Assembly (NCBI GenBank): GCA_045565995.1
Contig: JBJLEF010000009.1
Span: 186,001-250,000 of the forward strand
Direction of reading: 5' to 3'
DNA length: 64,000 nt
From: UBA721 sp002705165
GTDB lineage: Bacteria; Planctomycetota; Planctomycetia; Pirellulales; Pirellulaceae
The notes beneath the pieces are model-generated. The model worked only from the letters and a program-made list of their open reading frames with translations. It ran no database searches and was not told the DNA's origin. Below are positions 47,015-56,319 of this stretch, one piece after another. Position 1 is the first letter of the stretch. Every line of letters begins with the position of its first letter. The translations under genes and the position numbers were made by a program.

Positions 47015-48423
47015 AACAAATAGTCACCATACTGACCCTGTTTACCACCGTTTTAGCGATGGGTGCAGAACCGCTTGAAATCGGGTCGGACATTCAGTTG
47101 CTTTGGGATGATTCCCTTATTGAATCACGCGTGAATGGCTCTTTCAAATTTCATCGCCCGGTTCCCAAAGAGGTTGCAATCACAACAGATGCTTCCTGGG
47201 AGGGGAATGTCAGTGCTTATTTCACCTTCCTACAGGACGGGAACGAGTATCGCGCCTATTATCGCGGCTCCCATTATGACACGCAAAAGAAGGTTGTGAC
47301 TCATCGTGAAGTGACCTGTGTTGCTATAAGCCAAGACGGGATCAACTGGACAAAACCGGATTTGAGAATCTGGGATTTTGATGGTAGTAACAACAATAAC
47401 ATCGTTTGGGATGGCATCGGGACGCATTGTTTCACCCCGTTTCTTGATGGAAATCCAGATTGTCCTCAGCAAGAGCGTTACAAGGCGATTTCACGTGGAC
47501 GATATGTCTCTGGCAATTTCAAGGTCCCCGATCGCCAAAAGGGGGTCGTCGGATTGTATATGTTCACTTCACCTGACGGGTTGAACTGGACGTTGAAAAC
47601 TCCGGAGCCTGTTATTACCGACGGTGCCTTCGATTCACAAAACCTAGCCTTTTGGGACACGGTCAAAAACAAATACGTTTGCTACTCCCGGCTTTTCGTG
47701 GATGGCGTGCGAGCTATCCAGTATTGTGATTCACCGGATTTTTTGAATTGGAGTAAACCCGTCCCCATTACTTACGAAAACGACTACCGTGAGCACCTAT
47801 ACACGAATGCCATTCAACAATACCCTCGCAATCCGAGCGTCTATATCGGCCTGCCAACACGGTACCTTCCCAAGGAAAACTCGCGCGTTGAACCAATTTT
47901 CATGCATAGTCACGACGGGATTAAGTTCTATCGCAACCAAAAGCCTTTTATTCCCGAATCATTTCCCAAAGAGCGTTCCGGGAACCGTAGCAACTACGCG
48001 TGTCACGGAATACTCTCTCTACCACACAACAAGGAAACCTACAGTATTTACGCGTCGGAAGCTTATTACTCAGGAACCGATTCACGGGTCCGACGTTTCG
48101 AAATCCGTAAAGATGGATTCGTTTCACTCTCGACAACCAGTCAGGCACAAATCGTTACTAAACCTGTCATCTTTACAGGAGATACTCTCTTCCTGAACAG
48201 CCTTACTCGGGCAAATGGTGCCGTCACGATTGATTTGCTCGACGAACACGACAACCCCATCCCCGGCTTCACTCAACTTAACGCTCATAGTTTGCAGGGC
48301 GATTCGATTCAAAATAAAGTCGTTTGGAAAGAAGGACGGACCCTAAAAGAGCTTCGCAACAAGGTCGTGAAAATACACATCACTTTGACAGACAGCGACC
48401 TTTATTCACTACAAATAAAATAG
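47011..48423 (+). CDS. GH32/43/62-like five-bladed beta-propeller glycosidase-like protein
   Basis: A 470-residue exported protein (signal MKQIVTILTLFTTVLAMGA). The body has repeated blades of the GH32/GH43/GH62 propeller type: IQLLWDDSLIESRVNGSFKF, YFTFLQDGNEYRAYYRGSHY, CVAISQDGINWTKPDLRIWD, GLYMFTSPDGLNWTLKTPEP and FDSQNLAFWDTVKNKYVCYS. Catalytic Asp/Glu positions cannot be fixed by eye. It probably hydrolyses or binds a sugar chain desulfated by the sulfatase with which it overlaps by 4 bases. Similar proteins are common next to planctomycete sulfatases. Confidence 0.85.
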   Translation: MKQIVTILTLFTTVLAMGAEPLEIGSDIQLLWDDSLIESRVNGSFKFHRPVPKEVAITTDASWEGNVSAYFTFLQDGNEYRAYYRGSHYDTQKKVVTHREVTCVAISQDGINWTKPDLRIWDFDGSNNNNIVWDGIGTHCFTPFLDGNPDCPQQERYKAISRGRYVSGNFKVPDRQKGVVGLYMFTSPDGLNWTLKTPEPVITDGAFDSQNLAFWDTVKNKYVCYSRLFVDGVRAIQYCDSPDFLNWSKPVPITYENDYREHLYTNAIQQYPRNPSVYIGLPTRYLPKENSRVEPIFMHSHDGIKFYRNQKPFIPESFPKERSGNRSNYACHGILSLPHNKETYSIYASEAYYSGTDSRVRRFEIRKDGFVSLSTTSQAQIVTKPVIFTGDTLFLNSLTRANGAVTIDLLDEHDNPIPGFTQLNAHSLQGDSIQNKVVWKEGRTLKELRNKVVKIHITLTDSDLYSLQIK

Positions 48424-48454
48424 TACGCTACGACGTTTTCTGTCGATCACCGTC

Positions 48455-48611
48455 TTGCTAACATCCACCCCTTCTATGGACGGTGTTAGAGCAGACAACA
48501 CGCACCTCGAACAAGTTAAGCCCGTCCTTAAGACACGTTGTTATGCCCGTCACGGATCTCTAAAGCAGTCAGCGGGAGGGCATTTGGAGAAAGTTACATT
48601 TGAAAGAAAGG
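48455..48611 (+). pseudogene. Decayed remnant of a planctomycete cytochrome c (PSCyt1) gene
   Basis: The intergenic stretch encodes VKPVLKTRCYARHGSLKQSA in one frame. This is nearly the standard PSCyt1 start (VKPVLxxRCYACHGxLKQ), but the second heme cysteine is Arg (CYARH at 48539-48553), which a single T-to-C transition in a TGT codon would explain. No DUF1549 follows; the frame runs antisense into the neighbouring DUF1501 3' end and stops. The remnant is oriented toward that gene and reads as the leftover 5' end of a former DUF1549/DUF1553 partner. Chance similarity is possible, but the match covers about 20 residues. Confidence 0.55.
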
Positions 48612-50087
48612 TTAAGCCAGTACTTCTTCCACAACACGAGGTTTGAACGTATCAGTAAGACGTTCTTTAAGTCCATTACGTTCAAAGAACAAGTCATGAT
48701 GGTGCAGGCCTAACAAATGGAGCATCGTGGCATGCCAATCAGCAATACTCACTGGATTCTCCTGAGCAGCATATCCAACTTCGTCAGTCCCACCATAACT
48801 GACACCCGGCTTAATTCCACCACCGGCCATCCAAAGAGTAAATCCTCGTGGTCCATGATCACGCCCGGCGGATTCGTAGTTCTTTTTATCTCGCATCTGG
48901 GCTATCGGCAGTCGTCCAAACTCTCCTCCCCAAACGACCAGTACATCCTCAAGCAGTCCCCGTTGTTTTAGGTCTTTCACGAGAGCTGCTACAGGTTGAT
49001 CGGTTTGTCCGGCGGCTGAACGAATCGAGTTTTCCAGCCCATTATGACTGTCCCAGGGCTGGCCGCTCATGAAGATCTGCACGTATCGCACCCCTCGCTC
49101 CACCATTCGCCGTGCCATAATACAACGTTTTGCGTAAGAGTCGGTTGTTTTACCACCAACCCCATACATCTCAAGAGTCTCTTTATTCTCTTGATTGATA
49201 TCAAGCACATCCGCTGCCTCGAGTTGCATGCGTGCTGCTAACTCATAGCTATTGATTCGAGCGTCCAGCTGTAACTGGTTGGGTCTATTCTTCCGATGTA
49301 AACGATCAATTTTCCTCAGCAAATCACGCTGTAGGCTGGTAACCCCGTCCGGATAGGGATTCTCTGCATTTAGATTAAGAATTGGAGCACCTTCACTGCG
49401 AACACGAGTTCCCTGATAAACCGGTGGGAGGAATCCGTTTTGCCAGCTCTGCACTGTATTAACCGGTAGACCGCGCGGATCGTCTAAGACGACATAAGAG
49501 GGAAGATTCTGATTGACGCTACCCAGACCGTAGGACACCCACGCCCCAAGCGACGGTCGACCTGGCAATAATCTACCCGAGTGAATCTTAAACAGTGCCG
49601 GTTCATGGTTTGGATGATTATTATACATCGACTTAATAAACGCGAGATCGTCAACCACTTCGTGAAGATGGGGCAATGCGTCGCTCACCCAGGCACCACT
49701 TTCTCCGTGTTGTTTGAACTTAAACGGAGATCGCAACAATCCGCCAGCCGCCTGCGGAGAACTGATATCCTCAGCAATCTCATTAAAGTAATCTTCGCCG
49801 TGCCGTTGATCCAATAAAGGTTTAGGCTCAAATAAATCAACCTGACTGGGACCACCGTTCATAAACAGCTGAATCACTGCCTTCGCTTTGGCAGGATGGT
49901 GCGTCTCACGCGGTAGTGTGTCATAACCTCGACGTGGACCTCCAGATGCTGGTTGCGACTTGGAAGCCATCGGCAGATCCGCTGCTGAAACGAATTCCTC
50001 TAATGCCAAGGTTGCCAAAGCGGCCCCGCCGATTCCATCAGCCGCCCGCTCAAAAAAACCACGTCGATTCAATCGGTTCGAACTCAT
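48612..50087 (-). CDS. DUF1501 family protein
   Basis: A 491-residue exported protein. RR-type signal NRRGFFERAADGIGGAALAT; blocks KAVIQLFMNGGPSQVDLFEP, LAFIKSMYNNHPNHEPALFK, ARRMVERGVRYVQIFMSGQP, VVWGGEFGRLPIAQ and GRDHGPRGFTLWMAGGG. It is paired with the large cytochrome gene 27 bases upstream in transcription order. An AGGTCT ribosome-binding site lies before ATG. The reaction is unknown. Confidence 0.93.
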   Translation of the reverse strand: MSSNRLNRRGFFERAADGIGGAALATLALEEFVSAADLPMASKSQPASGGPRRGYDTLPRETHHPAKAKAVIQLFMNGGPSQVDLFEPKPLLDQRHGEDYFNEIAEDISSPQAAGGLLRSPFKFKQHGESGAWVSDALPHLHEVVDDLAFIKSMYNNHPNHEPALFKIHSGRLLPGRPSLGAWVSYGLGSVNQNLPSYVVLDDPRGLPVNTVQSWQNGFLPPVYQGTRVRSEGAPILNLNAENPYPDGVTSLQRDLLRKIDRLHRKNRPNQLQLDARINSYELAARMQLEAADVLDINQENKETLEMYGVGGKTTDSYAKRCIMARRMVERGVRYVQIFMSGQPWDSHNGLENSIRSAAGQTDQPVAALVKDLKQRGLLEDVLVVWGGEFGRLPIAQMRDKKNYESAGRDHGPRGFTLWMAGGGIKPGVSYGGTDEVGYAAQENPVSIADWHATMLHLLGLHHHDLFFERNGLKERLTDTFKPRVVEEVLA

Positions 50088-50114
50088 TATTTAGACCTAC
50101 TATTTGGGACCGTC

Positions 50115-53060
50115 TTAATCCACGTACAAAAAACCAGCCGAGTTGAGCAAGGTATGCCCATAAATTGTTAATGCTCTCAGTTCAAGATCCACTGCATCAC
50201 GCTCGTTCTCTGGCAAGCGGTTGTTATATTCTTCCCACTGGTTTTTGAGCTGAGTCAAAGCCTCTACTGACAGTTCAACTTCATGTTGCTGAGGTCGACG
50301 ACTATAAACATTAAGGTACATCCTCTCAACCTGAACTGGCAACTCACGCGTTTCAGACATAATACGCTTAGCAAACTGTTTTGCTAGTTCACGGACCATT
50401 TCACTATTCAGTAAATACAATGCTTGCTGAGCCACGTTGGAGGTCGAACGAGTTTGACAAGCCGGATTCATCTGAGGCAAATCAAATGTTTCCAACCAGG
50501 ACGGCATTTCTTTCCGACGCTGACGCAGATAAACACTACGACGATATGCACCATCTTTACCTATGGCAGTAACCAACCCATCTTTGCGAACATTAACCGC
50601 ATCCGGTTCACCAAACCGGGACTGTTCCAGCATCCCGGCCACAGAGATTACAGAGTCACGAACCTCTTCAGCCGACAAACGCCGCAACGGCATTCTTGTT
50701 AACAACACATTCTCCGGATCCTGAACCAACAGCTCCTCGGCTAGCCCTGAGACCTGACGGTATACCCTCGACTGAAGCATTAAACGATGCATATGCTTAA
50801 CACTCCAGCCAGACTCGACAAATTCAACTGCTAACCAATCCAACAGTTCCGGATGAGAAGGCAAGGCACCTAATTTCCCAAAATTATCTACGCTCGACAC
50901 AATCCCCTGGCCAAAGTGATGGGACCAGATCCGGTTAACCATGACGCGTGAAGTCAGTGGATGTTCTCCATCGACCAACCAATTAGCCAATGCCAGCCTC
51001 CGTCCTGTTCCAACCGCCCCGCCTTCTGGTGCGACTAGCTCAAAGGGAGTTTTTCCATCCGTCAGCACGCTTGGCACGCCGGGACCAACCAGTCGACCGG
51101 ACTGAGTGTAATCTCCACGCACATAAATATACGTCGGAGAGGGTTGACCACGGTCCCACAATGCACGAATGGTTGGCGTTTCCCGTTTCTCTTCCTCTAA
51201 CACCTTGACCGTTTCATCGACTTCTTTCGTTAAGGCCGCAAAGACCTTGTCTGCCTTTAACGCTTTATCTGAAAGTTCCAGGGCATCCTGAAACTTCTCG
51301 TGTAGATAGCGTTGAATCTCATTATGGTCGTTAATGTCCGTTGCAAATGCCACCTTCACATCTGCACGAATCACCTCCGGCAATGCAGCTAGCCCTTTTT
51401 CCAGATAGTCTGACTGAAGCTTGGCCTGCAGTTTTTTCAAACGCGCGTTTTGCAGATCAATTGCCGTTTGTTTTTGTTTGTTATGCTTCTCAACCTCGGC
51501 CAACAATTCCGGGGGGGACACCATGAGTGTACGATTGCTCATCACACCATTCGATTGCCCCGGGACGGCGGTAGGTTTAAGCCAGTCATGTACATCATAG
51601 GCTCCCTGAAAGACGGCCATCAACCGATAGTAGTCTCGCTGTGGAATAGGGTCATACTTATGAGTGTGACAGCGAGCACATTTCATGGTCAACCCAAGAA
51701 CCGTTGACGAAAAGATATCGATTTCATCGGCAACAACCTCCATACGTTCCGCCACGGAGTTCACCACATCAGATCCGGTACCGTCAGGCGCCATCCGCAG
51801 AAACCCGGTGGCGACTAAATTATCAACGTGTTGGTCCGTAATCTTGTCCGGATCGGAGTAATCTAACAATTCATCGCCCGCGATTTGCTGACGCAAAAAT
51901 TCTGAATAAGGAAGGTCTTTACTAAAGGCCCTTATGACATAGTCCCGATAACGCCAGGCCGACTTTCGAATTGGATCGGCACTGCGTTTACCTTCACTAT
52001 CCGCATACCCTGCTGCATCCAACCAGTAGCGTGCCCAACGTTCTCCGTAGGCTGGCAATGCTAAAACACGCTCAACCATTTCTTCGTATGCGTTCGGACT
52101 GTCATCTTTAGCAAACGCATCCACTTCCTCCGGAGACGGGGGTAGACCTGTCAAATCGAAATAAACACGGCGAATTAATATACCTCGCGAAGCTTCGACA
52201 GACATCTCCAAACCTGCTTCTCTTTGTTTCCGGAGCACGAACAAATCGATGGCGTTATAGGCTACATCCTCATTGGTCGCCGGCAAAGCCGGACGAATAG
52301 GTTTTCTAAAAGCCCAATAATCCCGATCTTCTTCGGAGACCAGCGGATCGTCATTGACCGTGGCAATATCTGGAGCAACGTCCACTTCCGGACCACCCAA
52401 CTCAATCCAACGCTTAAGTAAGTCCACTTCATTCCCGGGCATGACTTTGACACCGGAAGGCAACAGCTTATCTCTGGGAGGCATTTCCTCGGCAGCCATC
52501 CTCTTAATAATTAAACTCTCTTCCGGCTTCCCAAGTATGATCGCTGGTCCCGAGGCCCCTCCCTTGAGCATCGATGCCTTGGTTCGCAGATCCAGGCCCC
52601 CTTCCTGACGACGATTCCCGTGACAGACGGTACAACGTAACAGCATGATCGGTTGGATATCGTGCTGATTGACCTCCGAAGCAGCAATAAAGGACGTTGG
52701 ATCAGTACCATCTGCAAAAGGAGTTTTATTTTTTATCCAGACTTCTATCTTATGAGCTTCAGCGTCAGTTAACGGTTCCCCTTCACCGTCCGGAGGCATC
52801 ATTCGTGAATGGACTAGCTCGTACAAATAACTCGATTCCAAATCACCGGAAACGAGCGTACTCTGGGATTCACCGCCCTTAAAAAGGCCGAACGGTGTGG
52901 TGAGGTCTAATTCCCCCTTCTGGTTTGAGGCGTTATGACAGGACACACATTTCTTCTGGAAAATCGGCCCGATATCCTTTTCAAAGGTCGGGTTTTCTTC
53001 CGCATGCAACATGGCCGTGGAAACGATAATTCCCAACGTGCATAACAGTATTTTTTGCAT
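50115..53060 (-). CDS. Double PSCyt1-DUF1549-DUF1553 cytochrome-like protein
   Basis: A 981-residue exported protein. ATG 53060 is chosen over an upstream GTG (53078) because it starts directly on the signal MQKILLCTLGIIVSTAMLHA. There are two consecutive cytochrome domains: CVSCHNAS (C38, C41, H42) with LTTPFGLFKGGES, and CTVCHGNRRQ (C143, C146, H147) with LRTKASMLKGGASG. DUF1549 has LIRRVYFDLTGLPPSPEEV, YGERWARYWLDAAGYADSEG and CARCHTHKYDP; DUF1553 has SRVMVNRIWSHHFGQGIV and a TRSTSNVAQQALYLLNSEM stretch. With three CxxCH motifs it is the most heme-rich protein in the window. The DUF1501 partner follows. Confidence 0.93.
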   Translation of the reverse strand: MQKILLCTLGIIVSTAMLHAEENPTFEKDIGPIFQKKCVSCHNASNQKGELDLTTPFGLFKGGESQSTLVSGDLESSYLYELVHSRMMPPDGEGEPLTDAEAHKIEVWIKNKTPFADGTDPTSFIAASEVNQHDIQPIMLLRCTVCHGNRRQEGGLDLRTKASMLKGGASGPAIILGKPEESLIIKRMAAEEMPPRDKLLPSGVKVMPGNEVDLLKRWIELGGPEVDVAPDIATVNDDPLVSEEDRDYWAFRKPIRPALPATNEDVAYNAIDLFVLRKQREAGLEMSVEASRGILIRRVYFDLTGLPPSPEEVDAFAKDDSPNAYEEMVERVLALPAYGERWARYWLDAAGYADSEGKRSADPIRKSAWRYRDYVIRAFSKDLPYSEFLRQQIAGDELLDYSDPDKITDQHVDNLVATGFLRMAPDGTGSDVVNSVAERMEVVADEIDIFSSTVLGLTMKCARCHTHKYDPIPQRDYYRLMAVFQGAYDVHDWLKPTAVPGQSNGVMSNRTLMVSPPELLAEVEKHNKQKQTAIDLQNARLKKLQAKLQSDYLEKGLAALPEVIRADVKVAFATDINDHNEIQRYLHEKFQDALELSDKALKADKVFAALTKEVDETVKVLEEEKRETPTIRALWDRGQPSPTYIYVRGDYTQSGRLVGPGVPSVLTDGKTPFELVAPEGGAVGTGRRLALANWLVDGEHPLTSRVMVNRIWSHHFGQGIVSSVDNFGKLGALPSHPELLDWLAVEFVESGWSVKHMHRLMLQSRVYRQVSGLAEELLVQDPENVLLTRMPLRRLSAEEVRDSVISVAGMLEQSRFGEPDAVNVRKDGLVTAIGKDGAYRRSVYLRQRRKEMPSWLETFDLPQMNPACQTRSTSNVAQQALYLLNSEMVRELAKQFAKRIMSETRELPVQVERMYLNVYSRRPQQHEVELSVEALTQLKNQWEEYNNRLPENERDAVDLELRALTIYGHTLLNSAGFLYVD

Positions 53061-53284
53061 CTGGCTTTGACAACTCACACGTAAAGCATCGGGGATATTC
53101 TTACCCTTTAATTATACCCGTTAATAGAGGCATGCGAACATCCGTTTTTGCAACGTTCGTAACTGACACGATAGGGCGAGATCACCAGGACCAACCGTTA
53201 GCTAAGCAGAGAATAACTGCTGAGAATACTCTTACTTCAAACTATAATTCCGCTTTGCGTTAACTCAACAATCGGTTGTCCGCA

Positions 53285-54607
53285 CTATTCATGTCGCAAG
53301 GCTTCAATCGGATCCATTTTGGCAGCGCGGATTGCCGGGTAAATCCCAAACAACACCCCAACCACAATCGAAATCCCGCCTCCCAGAGGAAGTGACCACG
53401 GCACCACAACCGGAGTCACATTTCGAACAGAGGCCGGTAATGTCTCCATAACTTCAGGCATCGTCTGCAACAGCAACTCCTGGGCGTAACCAACCAAAGT
53501 CGGACAAAGAAGGCCTCCTGCAATTCCTGTCAGGCCCCCCGTGACACTCAAAACTATCGTCTCGGTAAGGAATTGGCGAGTGATATCAGCCTGCCTTGCC
53601 CCTAACGCACGCCGAACACCTATTTCTCTGGTTCGTTCCGTCACCGTTGCCAGCATGATATTCATAATACCAATACCACCTACAATCAAAGTGACCGCCG
53701 CGATAATGCCCATGAATGCCATAAACATGAGACGAGTCGTCTTCGCTTGCTCCAGTAGTTCAAGGGGGACTACTACCGCGAAGTCGTTGGAACGATGCAA
53801 CTTCTGCATTGTACGCTCCACCGCTTCGGCTGTCGTAACCACATCATCAATCGACCCGACCTGGAAGGTGATTTGACTTAACTGAACTTCTTCACCCGTC
53901 CGCTGACCCGCACTCTGAAACATAACGGTGTCGCCTATACGCTGCCAAAACGTTTCCAGGGGGATGTAGATATCGCTCGCAAAATCCTGAGCAGCCAGTG
54001 AACTACCAATTCCCGCCATAGCCTGTCGGGGTTCCATCACACCAATCACTATGTAGGGAATCTCGCGAATGCGAATCGTCTTTCCAATGGGGTCGTCAAT
54101 TGGAAAGAAGCTCTCTGCGACTTCACTCGCCAGGACACAAATATTGGCGCGTCCATCGACATGAATATCTGAAACAAAGTCGCCAGTCAGCAGGCGGAGA
54201 TTCATCATTTCTGCATATTCCGGAGTACAGGCGACGATATGAGCTTCTAAGGTTTTAGCCCCATAATGAGCTTCTCTTTTTGTTTCGCGAATCAACAAAT
54301 GATCCTGAATCGTCGGAATCTCCAATAACGCTGCCACGTCGTCACGTCTGATTCCATACTTAACGAAGAAAGTATCCATATCACCGATATAATCTTCGGC
54401 AGGCATACGACTTCGAAGAATGACATTGCGAGCGCCAAGTTCTTCTATCTGTCGCTGTACTTCGCGACTAATCCCTTCACTGATCGCCAATAACCAAATC
54501 ACACTGGCGACACCTACAAAGATACCCAGAATGGTGAGCATTGACCTGAGGGGATGCAAGAAAAGACTATTGATCCCAACACGCAGCGTTCTTAAGTTGA
54601 TGAACAT
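53285..54607 (-). CDS. MacB-like ABC transporter permease (FtsX/MacB_PCD)
   Basis: A 440-residue inner-membrane permease. An N-terminal helix (about 15-42, FLHPLRSMLTILGIFVGVAS, VIWLLAIS) is followed by a large periplasmic MacB_PCD domain (about 50-290) and three C-terminal helices (LMFMAFMGIIAAVTLIVGGI with GIMNIMLATVTERTREIGVR, TIVLSVTGGLTGIAGGLL, PLGGGISIVVGVLFGIYPAI). It ends ALRHE, as permeases of this type do. The MacB ATPase domain is not fused and no ATPase gene is adjacent. It is 20 bases downstream of the HlyD-type adaptor, with which it should form a mechanotransmission pump. Confidence 0.9.
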   Translation of the reverse strand: MFINLRTLRVGINSLFLHPLRSMLTILGIFVGVASVIWLLAISEGISREVQRQIEELGARNVILRSRMPAEDYIGDMDTFFVKYGIRRDDVAALLEIPTIQDHLLIRETKREAHYGAKTLEAHIVACTPEYAEMMNLRLLTGDFVSDIHVDGRANICVLASEVAESFFPIDDPIGKTIRIREIPYIVIGVMEPRQAMAGIGSSLAAQDFASDIYIPLETFWQRIGDTVMFQSAGQRTGEEVQLSQITFQVGSIDDVVTTAEAVERTMQKLHRSNDFAVVVPLELLEQAKTTRLMFMAFMGIIAAVTLIVGGIGIMNIMLATVTERTREIGVRRALGARQADITRQFLTETIVLSVTGGLTGIAGGLLCPTLVGYAQELLLQTMPEVMETLPASVRNVTPVVVPWSLPLGGGISIVVGVLFGIYPAIRAAKMDPIEALRHE

Positions 54608-54627
54608 GACGAAATCAAACCGTTTAT

Positions 54628-56064
54628 TTAGTTCTTCTCCGCCGTTACCAACTCATTGGCCCCGGAGGAACCCGTTCTAGAGTCGAGTGTTGGAAGATAT
54701 TCTTCTAACTCCGATCGTTTAATAAACCGAAACGGTGTTAATGTTACGACAGCACCTTCCGTTAACCCAGCATGTACTACCACGTGCGTATTATTATTTG
54801 GCCCCACAACAACAGGGCGAGGCTCCCATTCCTGACCACTTTTTATTAAACAGAAATGACGTTCCTCGTGTTGGATGACCGCCGCGAGTGGAACCTGAAC
54901 CACATCCGTTTCACTCTCAAAATAGATTTTCACCTTCGCTCGCAGGCCCGGCCGAAGACTTGCCGGCGGATTCTTAATTGTCACCTTCGTATCATATTCC
55001 AAAGGGGCTCCATGCCATCGCAATGGGAATGGGTAGGCGGCAACTTCATTCACTGCACCTTCAAGCGGATTATCCGGATCAGCATCTAATTCAATGCGAG
55101 CGACTTGTCCGGGAACAACGCGATTAATATTTGCTTCATTAATCCGCACTGCGACTTCCATATTCTCGATATCAGGCAAACGTACAACAACCTGATTATC
55201 TCGGATGACAGCACCTTCCTCAATGATGATATTTCGACGTTCATCATCTGCATAGACAACCTGGCCACCTGCCGGAGCAAGGATTTTACAGTTCTTAATC
55301 TGTTCTTGTATATCGGCCAAGCGATTCGTCGCCAGATCCAGTGTGCTTTGGGCGGCATCTACCTGGGCTTGTTTCTGCTTAATTGCAGCGGTGTATTCAC
55401 CAATCAATTTCTCTTTCGTAAACTCTCGATAAACCGTCAGCTTTAATTCAGCAGCCTTCAAATCTCGCTTAGATTTTTCCCATTGAAACCTGTCTGCGTT
55501 AAGTTGAAGCGTCGAAAGAAACCCGCTAGCTGCCAAGCGTTGGCTATGGGCTAACTTGGCCAGCGACCTCTCCACACTTTCCTGAGCGACAAACACCTCG
55601 CCTTCGATCAAAGTTAGCTCCTGCTGAAAGAGCCCTTTTTCAAATTCTTTAAGCGTTCGCTCAGCATTTTGAAACTGAGACTCTGCCTGAATAAGATTGG
55701 CGTTATTATTCGCAACCACGATTTTCTGAGCGGTCTCATCGTTCTCCAGAGCCGATGAATCAAATTCGACTATAAAATCACCTTCTTCAACATAGGTACC
55801 TTCATCAACGATTTCAATGATCGTCGTTCCGGGAGTCCCAAGTGCCTGAACTTCACAACGGACCTCGCGGTTACTTGCACTTGCAACGTCTCCGGTTTCT
55901 GTCACAAATGCCTCAAAATCACTGCGTTCAACGACATGAGTCATCGCTGCATCAGCAGGAGAAATCGCCTCCTGCTGCTCTTGCTCACCATACATGTAAA
56001 AGGCGGCAAAACAGCCTCCAATAACAAGACAAATTCCGATGACGCGACCTATCCAATTAGGCAT
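54628..56064 (-). CDS. HlyD/MacA-type periplasmic adaptor protein
   Basis: A 478-residue membrane fusion protein. An N-terminal anchor (GRVIGICLVIGGCFAAFYMY) is followed by a barrel-sandwich hybrid half (VRCEVQALGTPGTTIIEIVD, YVEEGDFIVEFDSSALEN), a long coiled-coil hairpin (about 120-250), the second half lipoyl motif (CKILAPAGGQVVYADDERRN) and a beta-barrel region. It links an inner-membrane permease to the outer envelope. A strong AGGAGAAGG site precedes ATG. The permease follows, but the cognate ATP-binding subunit is not in the window. The cargo is unknown. Confidence 0.9.
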   Translation of the reverse strand: MPNWIGRVIGICLVIGGCFAAFYMYGEQEQQEAISPADAAMTHVVERSDFEAFVTETGDVASASNREVRCEVQALGTPGTTIIEIVDEGTYVEEGDFIVEFDSSALENDETAQKIVVANNNANLIQAESQFQNAERTLKEFEKGLFQQELTLIEGEVFVAQESVERSLAKLAHSQRLAASGFLSTLQLNADRFQWEKSKRDLKAAELKLTVYREFTKEKLIGEYTAAIKQKQAQVDAAQSTLDLATNRLADIQEQIKNCKILAPAGGQVVYADDERRNIIIEEGAVIRDNQVVVRLPDIENMEVAVRINEANINRVVPGQVARIELDADPDNPLEGAVNEVAAYPFPLRWHGAPLEYDTKVTIKNPPASLRPGLRAKVKIYFESETDVVQVPLAAVIQHEERHFCLIKSGQEWEPRPVVVGPNNNTHVVVHAGLTEGAVVTLTPFRFIKRSELEEYLPTLDSRTGSSGANELVTAEKN

Positions 56065-56134
56065 CGTTTACCTTCTCCTACAGCCTTCCTCTACTTTCAG
56101 TTACTCCTTAATTGTAAACGCTCCTGCGATCAAC

Positions 56135-56163
56135 TCGACCTTTTTTAACTTACTCTCTATAAA
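56135..56163 (+). promoter_or_regulatory. Candidate sigma-70 promoter of the SPFH operon
   Basis: TCGACC (56135-56140) is a 4-of-6 match to a -35 element and TATAAA (56158-56163) a 5-of-6 match to a -10, with 17 bases between. It gives a transcript starting near 56172 that would carry a leader of about 150 bases to the ATG at 56320. Confidence 0.4.
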
Positions 56164-56319
56164 ATATGCCGTTATCGCTCCGCCGGGATGAGGTGCCATC
56201 TCAGGAAATCCTCTCTGCACACTGCAAAACGACAAATAACAATGTCGCTTGACGATCGATTCTCCGATATATATCGTATTGATATCACTCCAATATCACG
56301 CCAGCGAAAGGCTTCGACC

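Noticed and set aside
53236..53255. TATAAT at 53243-53248 upstream of the permease 3' end
   Set aside because: On the plus strand it faces into the 3' end of a minus-strand gene with no plus gene to serve.
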